Shown: one piece after another, positions 38,041 to 49,530 of the stretch
Numbering within the stretch: position 1 is the stretch's first letter
Layout: each line of letters starts with the position of its first letter
Assembly (NCBI RefSeq): GCF_014280235.1
Contig: NZ_CP047940.1
Span: forward strand, 248,001-312,000
Length of the DNA: 64,000 nucleotides
Direction: 5' to 3'
DNA from: Cyanobium sp. NS01
GTDB taxonomy: Bacteria; Cyanobacteriota; Cyanobacteriia; PCC-6307; Cyanobiaceae
Notes under the pieces: model-generated
Databases searched by the model: none
What the model was told of the DNA's origin: nothing
What the model saw: only the letters and a program-made list of their open reading frames with translations
Program-made: the position numbers and the translations under genes

Positions 38041-38413
38041 GGAGCAGGGGCGTCATCTTTCCTGGCAGTCACCGTCTCTGCTCTTGCATTCACCCTTGTG
38101 ATGTCTTTTTCGGTGTCCACGAAACCGGGGGATCTCCAGTTGCTGTTTCCAACATTTGCACATGCAGAGCTACTAGCATTGCTATGGTGATCGTATCCTT
38201 GAAGTGAGTTACGCCGACTTCTACGACCACACCTTCGCCGCTGCAGCAACGCTGACCTGAGAGCTGCACCCTGTAGCAGGCTTCATCCAACTCTCGGTGG
38301 ATGCTACTCGTCGCAGGCGATGGTGGCCTTGCGAATTCCGTATTTCAGAGCTCTGGGAGTTTTGCAAACCTCTCGACAACCTGCATGGATGCATTCTTGG
38401 GCCTCCAAAAGCC
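38041..38413. other. about 370 bases without a recognisable gene
   Basis: Lower-GC spacer between the IS21 end and the sulfotransferase. Short open frames on both strands lack any resemblance to known proteins. Confidence 0.4.
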
Positions 38414-39139
38414 ATGATCATATGCCATTCTAACCGGTATATCTTTATTCATATCCACAAGACTGGAGGGTCAAGTGTCGAAATCGCACTGGAGCGCTCT
38501 CTTCAATGGCAAGATGTCATGTTGGGTTCCACGTCCTTTGGTGAACAGGCCAACCGCCATTTCTCCCAGCGCTTTGGAATCACGAAGCACAGCTCAATCT
38601 CAGATATCTACGCCTTACGGGCCAGCACAAACCTGCGTACCTATCAGGTGCTGAGCGTGGTCCGCCACCCTCTTCATCGTGCCGTCTCACTGTTCAACTT
38701 CATGGCTGGCATTATCGAGCAAATCGGCTTGATCACCAAGCTCACCCCATCAGAGCTCAGGCAGCGACGTGCCAGCCTCAGTGCTGATCATCGCCAGCTG
38801 AGCTGGCCTTCTTCGATTGCCTACCTGGAATCAGAGGGCAACTTCGACGCATTTGTGCATAATCCCAACCTGGACAGAGCACGAGCATTTTGCAGCCAAT
38901 ACTCCCAGCTCAGCATCAACGAGAAGCTCGTCGACAAACTCACTGTGCTGCGTACGGAGGAGTTGGCTGGTGATAGAGCCAAGGCCTGCCTCGAGGCCTT
39001 CACGGGTGCCTCTACACCCATACCCCATGCCAATAGGAGCAACAAGATCATGCTGAAGCCAGACATCGTGAGCAACAAGGCCAGAATCGCGCTGGAATCT
39101 CGTTTTCTTGTTGATTACAACACTTTTGGATATGCGTAG
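38414..39139 (+). CDS. sulfotransferase-family protein
   Basis: 241 residues. HSNRYIFIHIHKTGGSSVEI is the PAPS 5'-phosphate loop of the Sulfotransfer_2 type. SVVRHPLHRAVSLFNF is the 3'-phosphate loop. VLRTEELAGDRAKACLEAF is the usual C-terminal region. It would transfer sulfate from PAPS to a glycan or similar hydroxyl. The ATG at 38414 places the loop ~15 residues from the N-terminus as in relatives; the open frame upstream looks non-coding. No signal peptide. At the island edge. Confidence 0.8.
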   Translation: MIICHSNRYIFIHIHKTGGSSVEIALERSLQWQDVMLGSTSFGEQANRHFSQRFGITKHSSISDIYALRASTNLRTYQVLSVVRHPLHRAVSLFNFMAGIIEQIGLITKLTPSELRQRRASLSADHRQLSWPSSIAYLESEGNFDAFVHNPNLDRARAFCSQYSQLSINEKLVDKLTVLRTEELAGDRAKACLEAFTGASTPIPHANRSNKIMLKPDIVSNKARIALESRFLVDYNTFGYA

Positions 39140-39156
39140 GGGCAGGAAGCTCGATC

Positions 39157-39663
39157 TCAGCCCCGGTCGGGCAGATCCGGGGTCTGGTGCAGTAGGCGGT
39201 TGAGCCGCAGCCGATCGGCGTTGAGCGGATCGGGGGCCAGCTCTCCAGCCACCTCGCGGAACTTCTGCTCCACCTCATCCGGCATGCGCACATCGAAGAT
39301 GCGCTCCATCAGCGCCTCGATCGAGAACAGGTGGGCGTTGATGTTCTCCAGGTCCGCCAGGGCCTGCTGGAAGGCATCCGGCTCCGGGGCCTGCTCAGGC
39401 GCCACGGCAGCCCCGCCGCTGTCTGAGGGGGGAGGGGTGGCGGCAGCCGGGGCCGCCTCCTCAGCGGCATCGGCCTGTTTCTGCAATTCATCCATCACCC
39501 GGCCAGCCAGCGTCCGGAAGGACTGCAGGGCAGCCCAGTTGAGCTCCTGCTGCTGGCGCAGGGTGGGGTTTTCGCGGATCAATCGGTCATGTTCCCGATA
39601 GAACCGCTGGCAATCAGGGCACTGGCAGGGCTCTTCGGGCACCGCGCTCCCCAGGGAAGTCAA
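39157..39663 (-). CDS. conserved hypothetical protein
   Basis: 168 residues. An N-terminal CQCPDCQRFYREHDRLI may bind metal through Cys, followed by a helical region, a low-complexity Ala/Pro linker (residues ~68-90) and a second helical block LENINAHLFSIEALMERIFD. No named domain recognised. Core-like codon use; convergent with the sulfotransferase, 17 bases apart. Confidence 0.65.
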   Translation of the reverse strand: MTSLGSAVPEEPCQCPDCQRFYREHDRLIRENPTLRQQQELNWAALQSFRTLAGRVMDELQKQADAAEEAAPAAATPPPSDSGGAAVAPEQAPEPDAFQQALADLENINAHLFSIEALMERIFDVRMPDEVEQKFREVAGELAPDPLNADRLRLNRLLHQTPDLPDRG

Positions 39664-39707
39664 TGCCCATCATGGCACCGAGGGCCAGGGTCAGCCGCTT
39701 TGAGGGT

Positions 39708-40058
39708 TCAGGCGGCCAGGCCGTCTCCCTGGCTGCAGTCGCCGGCTCCAGCGTCGTCGTCACTGTCGTCCTCGCTGTCGTCGCAGGCTGAGGGGATCGG
39801 GATCTCAATGGTGCTCACCACCTGAATCACATCTCTCAGCCGCATCGAATCGGCAAACCAGCCCATGGCCTGCTCGGTATCGCCGCGTTGCTCGGCGTCC
39901 CCGGCCTGCTCCTCGTGGGCCTGGGCCAGCAGCGCCAGCCAGCAGAGGCAGCGGGCCTGCATCACCGAGAGATCCAGTTCGTCGAGATGCCCGTCGGCGA
40001 TGCGCTCACTTTCCTGCTGCACCAACAGGCGCAGGCGCAGATCATGCAGTTGCGTCAT
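39708..40058 (-). CDS. conserved hypothetical protein with acidic tail
   Basis: 116 residues. Helical, TPR-like region (SVMQARCLCWLALLAQAHEE, GDTEQAMGWFADSMRLRDVI), then IEIPIPSACDDSEDDSDDD, a strongly acidic tail. Family not recognised. Same strand as the preceding gene, 44 bases upstream, so possibly one operon. Confidence 0.6.
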   Translation of the reverse strand: MTQLHDLRLRLLVQQESERIADGHLDELDLSVMQARCLCWLALLAQAHEEQAGDAEQRGDTEQAMGWFADSMRLRDVIQVVSTIEIPIPSACDDSEDDSDDDAGAGDCSQGDGLAA

Positions 40059-40224
40059 GGAGGTCCCGACGTTGGCCCCACGCTAGCGGCAGTGGTGGAA
40101 ATCAACAGGCCACCATAGGTAGCGTCAGCTACGACAAGTCCCATTCGCGGCCGTTGCTTGACATCTGGGGACGCTCTGCACAGGGTTGAAGTTGACAGCC
40201 CCGATCCCCCTCCTCAGAGTGCCG

Positions 40225-41805
40225 ATGACCGATCCGATCAAGGCTCTGGTGGGGCCGCAGATGCTGGGCCTGGTGGGCAACCTGCTCGGGGCCCTCGGCA
40301 TCCTGGTGCTGGGCTACGTGGTGGCCGCCCTGCTGGCCCGGGGTGTGCGGCGATTGCTGCGCCGCACGGGGCTCGACCGTCGCATCAGCGGTGCCGTGGG
40401 CGCTGGCAGCTCCGGCTCGATGCCCCAGCTCGACCGACTGCTCTCCGGGGTGGTGTTCTGGGTGGTGATGGTGCTGTCGATCGTGGCGGCCCTGAACGTG
40501 CTGCAGCTCACCACCGTTTCGGAGCCGCTCAACCAGTTCCTCAATCAGATCTTTGCCTTCCTGCCCCAGCTGGGAGCGGCCGCCGTGCTGGCGGCGGTGG
40601 GCTGGCTGCTGGCCTCCCTGGCCCGCGCTGCCCTGCGGCGCGTGACCCAGGGCCTCAGCCCCTCCCCCGAGCCGGAGAGTGGGCCTCTGGCTGCTGCCGC
40701 TGCAGCCCCGGAGGCCGCTGCCGATGCCGCCCCCGACACCACGACTGCCGAGGCCGCTCAGCCGGTTGCCCTGGTCGGCCAGGTGGGTCACACCCTGGCC
40801 GAGGTTGTGTACTGGCTGGTGCTGCTGTTCTTCCTGCCGCTGATCCTCAACGCCCTCAACCTGGGCTCCCAGGTCACCCCCGTGGTGAACCTGTTCGACA
40901 GCTTCCTGGGTGCCCTGCCCCAGATCGCCAAGGCCGCCGCGATTGCGGCCGTGGGCTGGTTCCTGGCCCGCACGGTGCGCCTGCTGGTGGCCAACCTGCT
41001 CGCCTCCAGCGGCATCGACCAGGTGGGTGCCGGCTTCGGCCTTGATCCCAAGCAGGGAGGCCGCAAGCTCTCCTGGCTGGTGGGCACCGTGGTGTATGTG
41101 CTGATCCTGATTCCCACTGCCACCGCCGCCCTCGACGCCCTGGCCATCCCGGCGATCTCCACGCCGGCCACGGCGATGCTGAACAGCATCCTCTCGGCCC
41201 TGCCCCTGATCTTCACCGCTGCACTGGTGCTGGCCCTGGGCGTGGTGGCGGGCCGCTTCATCGGCCAGCTGGTGAGTCGGCTGCTGGCGGGGGTGGGTTT
41301 CGACCGCCTCTACACCTGGATGGGGCTGGAGGGGCTCAACCGCGACGGCGACAACCCCATCGGCCGGCGTCCCTCGGAGCTGCTGGGAGTGGTGGCCCAG
41401 GTGGGCGTGGTGCTGTTCGCGGCCGTGGCCGCCACCGATGTGCTCAACCTGCCAGGCCTGGCCGTGGTTGTGGAGGGTCTGCTGCTGCTGTTCGGCCAGA
41501 TTCTCTCGGGCCTGGTGGTGTTCGCCGTGGGCCTCTACCTGGCTCAGTTGGCCCACCACCTGGTGAGCGGCTCCAGCGGGCACCAGGCCCCTCTGCTGGG
41601 CCAGATCTCCCGGGTGGCCATCATCGGCTTCAGCGGCGCCATGGCGCTGCAGCAGATCGGCGTGGCCCCAAACATCGTGGGCCTGGCCTTCGGCCTGGTG
41701 CTCGGGTCGCTGGCCGTGGCTGCCGCCGTGGCCTTCGGCCTGGGTGGTCGCGAGGTGGCGGCCGAGCAGCTGCGCGAGTGGGTGGGCAGCCTCAAGCGCC
41801 GCTGA
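40225..41805 (+). CDS. CmpX-type mechanosensitive channel-like membrane protein
   Basis: 526 residues. At least eight hydrophobic helices in paired units ending in Gly-rich amphipathic segments (ILVLGYVVAALLARGVRRLL; AAVGWLLASLARAALRRV; AAVGWFLARTVRLLVANLL; ALGVVAGRFIGQLVSRLL). This is the conserved TM-helix repeat of CmpX-like MscS relatives, which lack the large cytoplasmic beta domain. An Ala/Pro/Glu linker lies at residues ~150-190. ATG at 40225 chosen; a TTG 39 bases upstream would add a poor extension. Probable role: pressure-relief or stress channel in the cytoplasmic membrane. Confidence 0.8.
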   Translation: MTDPIKALVGPQMLGLVGNLLGALGILVLGYVVAALLARGVRRLLRRTGLDRRISGAVGAGSSGSMPQLDRLLSGVVFWVVMVLSIVAALNVLQLTTVSEPLNQFLNQIFAFLPQLGAAAVLAAVGWLLASLARAALRRVTQGLSPSPEPESGPLAAAAAAPEAAADAAPDTTTAEAAQPVALVGQVGHTLAEVVYWLVLLFFLPLILNALNLGSQVTPVVNLFDSFLGALPQIAKAAAIAAVGWFLARTVRLLVANLLASSGIDQVGAGFGLDPKQGGRKLSWLVGTVVYVLILIPTATAALDALAIPAISTPATAMLNSILSALPLIFTAALVLALGVVAGRFIGQLVSRLLAGVGFDRLYTWMGLEGLNRDGDNPIGRRPSELLGVVAQVGVVLFAAVAATDVLNLPGLAVVVEGLLLLFGQILSGLVVFAVGLYLAQLAHHLVSGSSGHQAPLLGQISRVAIIGFSGAMALQQIGVAPNIVGLAFGLVLGSLAVAAAVAFGLGGREVAAEQLREWVGSLKRR

Positions 41806-41851
41806 GGCCACTGCCAAGGGTGGTGCTCGAGGCTTCACCGCGTGGGCCATA

Positions 41852-41925
<74 letters not shown>

Positions 41926-41995
41926 CTGCCACGCCATTATGCGACCGGCACCCCACCGGGTCCGCAGCCCTGGCCGCCGGACCGAAAGGCATCAT

Positions 41996-42414
41996 GGGGG
42001 GTGAAAGCAGGCGAGGTGATCGCGATCGGGGGGCAGCGGTCTTCGGGCCGCCGGTCCGCCCGGTTGAGGAAAGTCCGGGCTCCCCAATGGCCAGGCTTGC
42101 TGGGTAACGCCCAGTGCGGGTGACCGCGAGGAGAGTGCCACAGAAAAACACCGCCGATGGCCGGGGCTTGTCCCCGCGCACAGGCAAGGGTGCAAAGGTG
42201 CGGTAAGAGCGCACCAGCAGCATCGAGAGGTGCTGGCTCGGTAAACCCCGGCCGGGAGCAAGGCCCAGGGACAACGGTTGGCCATGACACCCGTCCCGCC
42301 ACAAGTGCGCCGCTCGAGGCCGTCGGAGACGGCGGTCCCAGACAGATGATCGCCCCGGAGCGAGGGTTCGCCCGGCTCCGGAACAGAACCCGGCTTACGC
42401 CCTGCTTTCACCCC
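41996..42414 (+). ncRNA. rnpB: RNase P RNA
   Basis: Bacterial type-A RNase P RNA, which cleaves 5' leaders from tRNA precursors. Conserved region GAGGAAAGTCCGGGCTCC near 42067, AGACAGATGATCGCC near 42339, ACAGAACCCGGCTTA near 42384, and 5' GTGAAAGCAGG pairing with 3' CCTGCTTTCACCC. Ends about 40 bases before rnc. Confidence 0.95.
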
Positions 42415-42452
42415 TTCGGCTGGCCTGCGCCGCCCCGCCCCATCCCGTTGCC

Positions 42453-43187
42453 GTGACCCCCGACCGCCGCCGTCAACTGGTGACCTTCCTGGCCGCCCTT
42501 GGCCTCGATCCTGACGGCCCCGGCGGCCCCGGATCGACGGCGGAGGCCCTGGCCCCGGTGGATGAGGCCCTCACCCACACCTCCGCCCGCCTGCCCCGCA
42601 ACCACGAGCAGCTGGAGTTCCTCGGCGACGCCGTGCTGCGGCTGGCGGCCTCCGAATACCTGCGTCAGCACCACCACGGCCTCAGCGTGGGCCGCCATGC
42701 CGCCCTGCGCAGCCAGCTGGTGAGTGACCGCTGGCTGGCGGAACTGGGCCAGGAGTGTGGCGTGGCCAGCGTGGCCCTGATCGGTCCGATGGCCCAGGGC
42801 GACCGCGCCGGCGAGGCCACCGTGCGGGCGGAGCTGTGCGAGGCCCTGATCGGTGGCCTGTATCAGGCCTGGGGCTCCCTGCAGCCCGTGCACCGCTGGC
42901 TCACCCCCAATTGGCAGCGCAGCAGCGCGGCCCTGCTGGCCGATCCCGACCGCCACAACTGGAAGTCGGCGCTGCAGGAGTGGACCCAGGGCCAGGGCCT
43001 GGGGCTGCCGCGCTACAGCTGCCGCGAGGCGAGCCCGACCCACGGGGATCCCCGGAGGTTTCACTGCCGCGTGAGCTTTGAGGCGAGCGGGCCGGAACCG
43101 GCCGAGGGCTGGGGTGGGTCGCGCCGGGCCGCTGAGCAGGACGCGGCCCGGTTGGCCCTCGCCCGCCTCAGAGCTGCTCGAGGGTGA
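42453..43187 (+). CDS. rnc: ribonuclease III
   Basis: 244 residues, GTG start. Catalytic signature HEQLEFLGDAVLRLAA near residue 50, second metal site AELCEALIGGLYQA near 130, and a C-terminal dsRNA-binding domain (NWKSALQEWTQGQGLGLPRY to SRRAAEQDAARLAL). It processes rRNA and other double-stranded RNA. Follows rnpB on the same strand. Confidence 0.92.
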   Translation: MTPDRRRQLVTFLAALGLDPDGPGGPGSTAEALAPVDEALTHTSARLPRNHEQLEFLGDAVLRLAASEYLRQHHHGLSVGRHAALRSQLVSDRWLAELGQECGVASVALIGPMAQGDRAGEATVRAELCEALIGGLYQAWGSLQPVHRWLTPNWQRSSAALLADPDRHNWKSALQEWTQGQGLGLPRYSCREASPTHGDPRRFHCRVSFEASGPEPAEGWGGSRRAAEQDAARLALARLRAARG

Positions 43188-43347
43188 GCAGGGGCACCGT
43201 GACCAGCTTGTCCCAGTTGCCGCCCTCGAACAGCACGGCGGCCCGGTTGCCGCTGATCCGCTGCACGAACCCCTTGTAGCCGTTGTAGATCGAGCGCCCG
43301 TCACGCACCACCACGGTGCTGCCCGGCAGGATCGGAAGGTCAGTCAT
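43168..43347 (-). CDS. ndhS: NDH-1 complex subunit S
   Basis: 59 residues: [40 protein letters not shown] and [14 protein letters not shown]. The SH3-like fold of NdhS forms the ferredoxin-docking site of the cyanobacterial NDH-1 complex. The 3' end overlaps the rnc 3' end by 20 bases. ATG at 43347 is the right start; eight codons of open frame precede it. Confidence 0.92.
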   Translation of the reverse strand: MTDLPILPGSTVVVRDGRSIYNGYKGFVQRISGNRAAVLFEGGNWDKLVTVPLLTLEQL

Positions 43348-43418
43348 GGTGGAAAACCGGCGTGGGGCCATTATCGGCTGTAAGCGCCAGCGATGACTGC
43401 GATCGACGAGCCCCAGCG

Positions 43419-43985
43419 ATGACGGAAACCGAAGAACTGCTGGTGGTGGGCCGCTTGGTGGCGGCCCAGGGGCTGAAGGGGGAGGTGCGGGTGCTGCCCA
43501 TGAGCGACTTCCCCGAGCGCTTCACCCGGCCCGGCCGCCGCTGGCTGCAGCGGCGCGGCCAGGCGGCCCGCCCCCTGGAGCTGCTCTCTGGAAGGCCCCT
43601 GCCAGGTAAGGAGCTGTTTGTGCTGCGCTTGGCCGGGGTCGACAGCCGCGAGGCGGCCGAGGCCGTGGTGGGCGAAGAGCTGCTGGTGCCCGCCAGCGAC
43701 CGTCCCAGGCTGGGCCCCGGCGAGTTCTACCTGATGGATCTGGTGGGCCTCGAGGTGCGCCTGCTCGAGGGCGGCGTTGAGGGCGTTGCTGAGAGCGGCA
43801 ACGGGGCGGGTGTGGTGCTGGGCACGGTCACCAACCTGATCCACGCGGGTAACGACCTGCTGGAAGTGGCCCGCAGCGACGGCCGCCGGCTGCTGATCCC
43901 CTTCGTGCGGGCGATCGTGCCGGAGGTGAGGCTGGCGGAGGGCTGGATCGGCATCACCCCTCCTCCCGGTCTGCTTGACCTCTGA
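43419..43985 (+). CDS. rimM: 16S rRNA processing protein RimM
   Basis: 188 residues. N-terminal RimM domain ([26 protein letters not shown]) and C-terminal PRC-barrel ([27 protein letters not shown]). Helps mature the 30S head. A short insert ([15 protein letters not shown]) separates two barrel strands. Confidence 0.92.
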   Translation: MTETEELLVVGRLVAAQGLKGEVRVLPMSDFPERFTRPGRRWLQRRGQAARPLELLSGRPLPGKELFVLRLAGVDSREAAEAVVGEELLVPASDRPRLGPGEFYLMDLVGLEVRLLEGGVEGVAESGNGAGVVLGTVTNLIHAGNDLLEVARSDGRRLLIPFVRAIVPEVRLAEGWIGITPPPGLLDL

Positions 43986-44028
43986 AACCTGGCGGGCTGG
44001 CCTTGAATGGCGGCACGGCACGACAGCG

Positions 44029-45498
44029 ATGAGCAGCACTCCCAACCTGGTTCCCGTGATCCTCTGCGGGGGCACCGGCACCCGTCTCTGGCCCCTCTCG
44101 CGGGCCAGCTACCCGAAGCAGTACTGGGCCCTGGGCGGCAGTGGGGAGGAAACCCTGCTGCAGCAGACCCACCAGCGGCTCGCGGGCCTGCCGGGGCTGG
44201 CGCCGCCGCTGCTGATCTGCAACGAAGACCACCGCTTCATCGTGGCTGAGCAGATGCGGCAGATCGAGGTGGAGCCCGGTGGCATCCTGCTGGAGCCGAT
44301 CGGCCGCAACACCGCCCCCGCCGTGGCGGTGGCCGCCCTGCACGCCACGGCTCGCGGCGACGACCCCCTGCTGCTGGTGCTGGCAGCCGACCACGTGGTG
44401 CGCGACACCGCCGCCTTCAGCCGCACGGTGGAGGCCGGCCTGGGGGCCGCCATGGCGGGCCAGCTGGTGACCTTCGGCATCGTGCCCACGGCGCCTGAAA
44501 CCGGCTACGGCTACATCGAGGCCGCCGAACCCCTGCCCACCGCTGGTGCCGCTGACCCCCAGCCGGTGCCGATCGCCCGCTTCGTGGAAAAACCTGACGC
44601 CGCCACGGCGGAGCGCTTCCTGGCCTCCGGGCGCTTCACCTGGAACAGCGGCATGTTCCTGTTCCGCGCCAGCGCTGTTCTGGCGGAACTGGAGCGCCTG
44701 GCCCCCGAGGTGGTGAGCGCCTGCCGCGCCGCCCTGGAGCACGACTCCGCCGACCTCGATTTCCTGCGGCTGGAACGGGAGGCCTTTGCCGGCTGCCCGG
44801 GGGTGGCCATCGACGTGGCGGTGATGGAGAAGACGGAGCTGGGCTGTGTGCTGCCCCTCCAGGCCGGCTGGAGTGATGTGGGCAGCTGGAGTGCCCTGTG
44901 GGAAACCGCCGACCAGGACGGCGCCGGCAACGTGCTGCGGGGCCGGGTGATCAGCGAGGCCAGCCGCAACTGCTACCTGCGCAGCGAGCACCGGCTGGTG
45001 GTGGGCCTGGGGGTGGAAGACCTGGTGGTGGTCGAGACCGACGACGTGGTGCTGGTGGCCCACCGCGACAAGGCCCAGGACGTCAAGACGGTGGTGGGAC
45101 TCCTGGAGCGGGCCGGCGCCCCCGAGAGCAGGGCGCACCGCAAGATCTACCGCCCCTGGGGCTCCTACGACGGCGTGGTGGAGGGCGAGCGCTGGCAGGT
45201 GAAGAAGATCATGGTCAATCCCGGCGCCAGCCTCTCGCTGCAGATGCACCACCACCGGGCCGAGCACTGGGTGGTGGTGAAGGGCACCGCGGTGGTGGAG
45301 AAGGACGGCCAGCAGGAGCTGGTGGGCGAGAACCAGAGCACCTACATCCCGCTGGGGTCCCGGCACCGGCTCAGCAACCCGGGCAAGATCCCCGTGGAGC
45401 TGATCGAGGTGCAGAGCGGCGCCTATCTCGGCGAAGACGACATCGTGCGCTTCGAAGATCGCTACGGGCGCAGCGATGCCGTGCTGAAGGGCGCCTGA
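44029..45498 (+). CDS. manC: mannose-1-phosphate guanylyltransferase / mannose-6-phosphate isomerase
   Basis: 489 residues, bifunctional type II enzyme supplying GDP-mannose for polysaccharides and GDP-fucose. Pyrophosphorylase signature VILCGGTGTRLWPLSR at residue ~10; FVEKP near 186 and GWSDVGSWSALWE near 280 complete the nucleotidyltransferase. The C-terminal cupin (GASLSLQMHHHRAEHWVVVK) is the isomerase with its metal His residues. Starts 43 bases after rimM. Confidence 0.93.
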   Translation: MSSTPNLVPVILCGGTGTRLWPLSRASYPKQYWALGGSGEETLLQQTHQRLAGLPGLAPPLLICNEDHRFIVAEQMRQIEVEPGGILLEPIGRNTAPAVAVAALHATARGDDPLLLVLAADHVVRDTAAFSRTVEAGLGAAMAGQLVTFGIVPTAPETGYGYIEAAEPLPTAGAADPQPVPIARFVEKPDAATAERFLASGRFTWNSGMFLFRASAVLAELERLAPEVVSACRAALEHDSADLDFLRLEREAFAGCPGVAIDVAVMEKTELGCVLPLQAGWSDVGSWSALWETADQDGAGNVLRGRVISEASRNCYLRSEHRLVVGLGVEDLVVVETDDVVLVAHRDKAQDVKTVVGLLERAGAPESRAHRKIYRPWGSYDGVVEGERWQVKKIMVNPGASLSLQMHHHRAEHWVVVKGTAVVEKDGQQELVGENQSTYIPLGSRHRLSNPGKIPVELIEVQSGAYLGEDDIVRFEDRYGRSDAVLKGA

Positions 45499-45520
45499 TC
45501 CCTCAGGAGCAGCTGATCCC

Positions 45521-47434
<1,914 letters not shown>

Positions 47435-47447
47435 AGGCCAGGGATCA

Positions 47448-47473
47448 CAAAAAAAGCCCGGCGCGGGCCGGGC
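47448..47473 (-). terminator. Rho-independent terminator of psaC
   Basis: On the minus strand GCCCGGC-CCGC-GCCGGGC followed by TTTTTTT. A strong 7-bp GC stem with a 4-base loop, 57 bases past the psaC stop and just before glmS. Confidence 0.92.
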
Positions 47474-47529
47474 ATGAGCTTATGGGAGCTGCAGGGAAGG
47501 CCCAGGCCGGCTGGGCGGCCGCTGAGAAC

Positions 47530-48199
<670 letters not shown>

Positions 48200-48207
48200 A
48201 CCGCTCC

Positions 48208-49455
48208 ATGGTCCAAGGTCTCCAGCGGGTCGTCATCACCGGCCTCGGCGCGGTCACACCGATCGGCAATGACGTCTCCAGTTACTGGGATGGCTTGAGC
48301 AGCGGCCGCAACGGCGTGGCGGGGATCACCCTGTTCGACGCCAGCCGCCATGCCTGTCGCTTCGCCGCTGAGGTGAAGCAGTTCGACCCCAGCGGCTGGC
48401 TCGAGCCGAAGGAGTCGAAGCGCTGGGACCGCTTCTGCCAGTTCGCGGTGGTGGCGGCCAAGCAGGCCGTGGCCGATGCCGGCCTCACGATCGACGCCAG
48501 CAACGACGAGCGGGTGGGAACGGCGATCGGCTCCGGCGTGGGCGGATTACTGATGATGGAGAGCCAGGCCCACGTGCTGGCCGATCGCGGCCCCGACCGG
48601 GTGAGCCCGTTCTGCGTGCCGATGATGATCCCGAACATGGCCACGGGGCTCACGGCGATCGCCCTCGGTGCCAAGGGACCCAGCTCCGCCGTGGCCACGG
48701 CCTGTGCGGCGGGCTCCAATGCCATCGGCGATGCCTACCGCCTGATCCAGCTGGGCCTGGCCGATGCCATGGTGTGCGGCGGTGCCGAGTCGGCGATCAC
48801 GCCCCTGGGCCTGGCGGGCTTCGCCAGTGCCAAGGCCCTCTCCTTCCGCAACGACGATCCGGCCACGGCGAGTCGCCCCTTTGATGCCGAGCGCAACGGC
48901 TTCGTGATCGGCGAGGGCGCCGGCGTGCTGGTGCTCGAGAGCCTGGACCATGCCGAGGCCCGTGGCGCCACCATCCTGGGCGAGGTGGTGGGCTACGGCA
49001 TGAGCTGCGATGCCCACCACATCACCTCCCCTGCCCCCGGCGGCCGCGGGGGGGCCCAGGCGATGCGGCTCGCCCTGCGGGACGCCCAGCTGGAGCCGGA
49101 GGCGGTGGACTATGTGAATGCCCATGGCACCAGCACCCAGGCCAACGACAGCAATGAGACCGCCGCCATCAGGAGTGCCCTGGGCGAGCGGGCCGGCCAG
49201 ATTCCGGTGAGCTCCACCAAGTCGATGACCGGCCATCTGCTGGGCGGCAGCGGCGGCATCGAGGCCGTTGCCGCCGTGCTCGCCATGAAGCATGGCCTGG
49301 TGCCGCCTACGATCAATTACCTCAATCCGGATCCGGCCTGTGATCTGGATGTCGTGCCCAACCAGGCCCGTGAACGGAAACTCAACGTGGTGCTCTCCAA
49401 CTCCTTCGGATTCGGTGGCCACAACGTCTGCCTGGCCTTCCGGCGTCTGAGCTGA
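48208..49455 (+). CDS. fabF: beta-ketoacyl-ACP synthase II
   Basis: 415 residues. Condenses malonyl-ACP with acyl-ACP. Active-site Cys in VATACAAGSNAIGDA, first His in VNAHGTSTQANDSNE, second His in MTGHLLGGSGGIEAV; C-terminal NSFGFGGHNVCLAF. In an acpP-fabF operon. Confidence 0.97.
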   Translation: MVQGLQRVVITGLGAVTPIGNDVSSYWDGLSSGRNGVAGITLFDASRHACRFAAEVKQFDPSGWLEPKESKRWDRFCQFAVVAAKQAVADAGLTIDASNDERVGTAIGSGVGGLLMMESQAHVLADRGPDRVSPFCVPMMIPNMATGLTAIALGAKGPSSAVATACAAGSNAIGDAYRLIQLGLADAMVCGGAESAITPLGLAGFASAKALSFRNDDPATASRPFDAERNGFVIGEGAGVLVLESLDHAEARGATILGEVVGYGMSCDAHHITSPAPGGRGGAQAMRLALRDAQLEPEAVDYVNAHGTSTQANDSNETAAIRSALGERAGQIPVSSTKSMTGHLLGGSGGIEAVAAVLAMKHGLVPPTINYLNPDPACDLDVVPNQARERKLNVVLSNSFGFGGHNVCLAFRRLS

Positions 49456-49530
49456 TGGTCCGTTAGCCCCACCGCCCGGCATTGCCTGTTGCGTCGAGCC
49501 TGATCACCCTTACCCCCTAGCTCCCTCCCG

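Noticed and set aside
36586-38190. 534-codon plus-strand frame
   Set aside because: Antisense to the intact istA of the second IS21 element.
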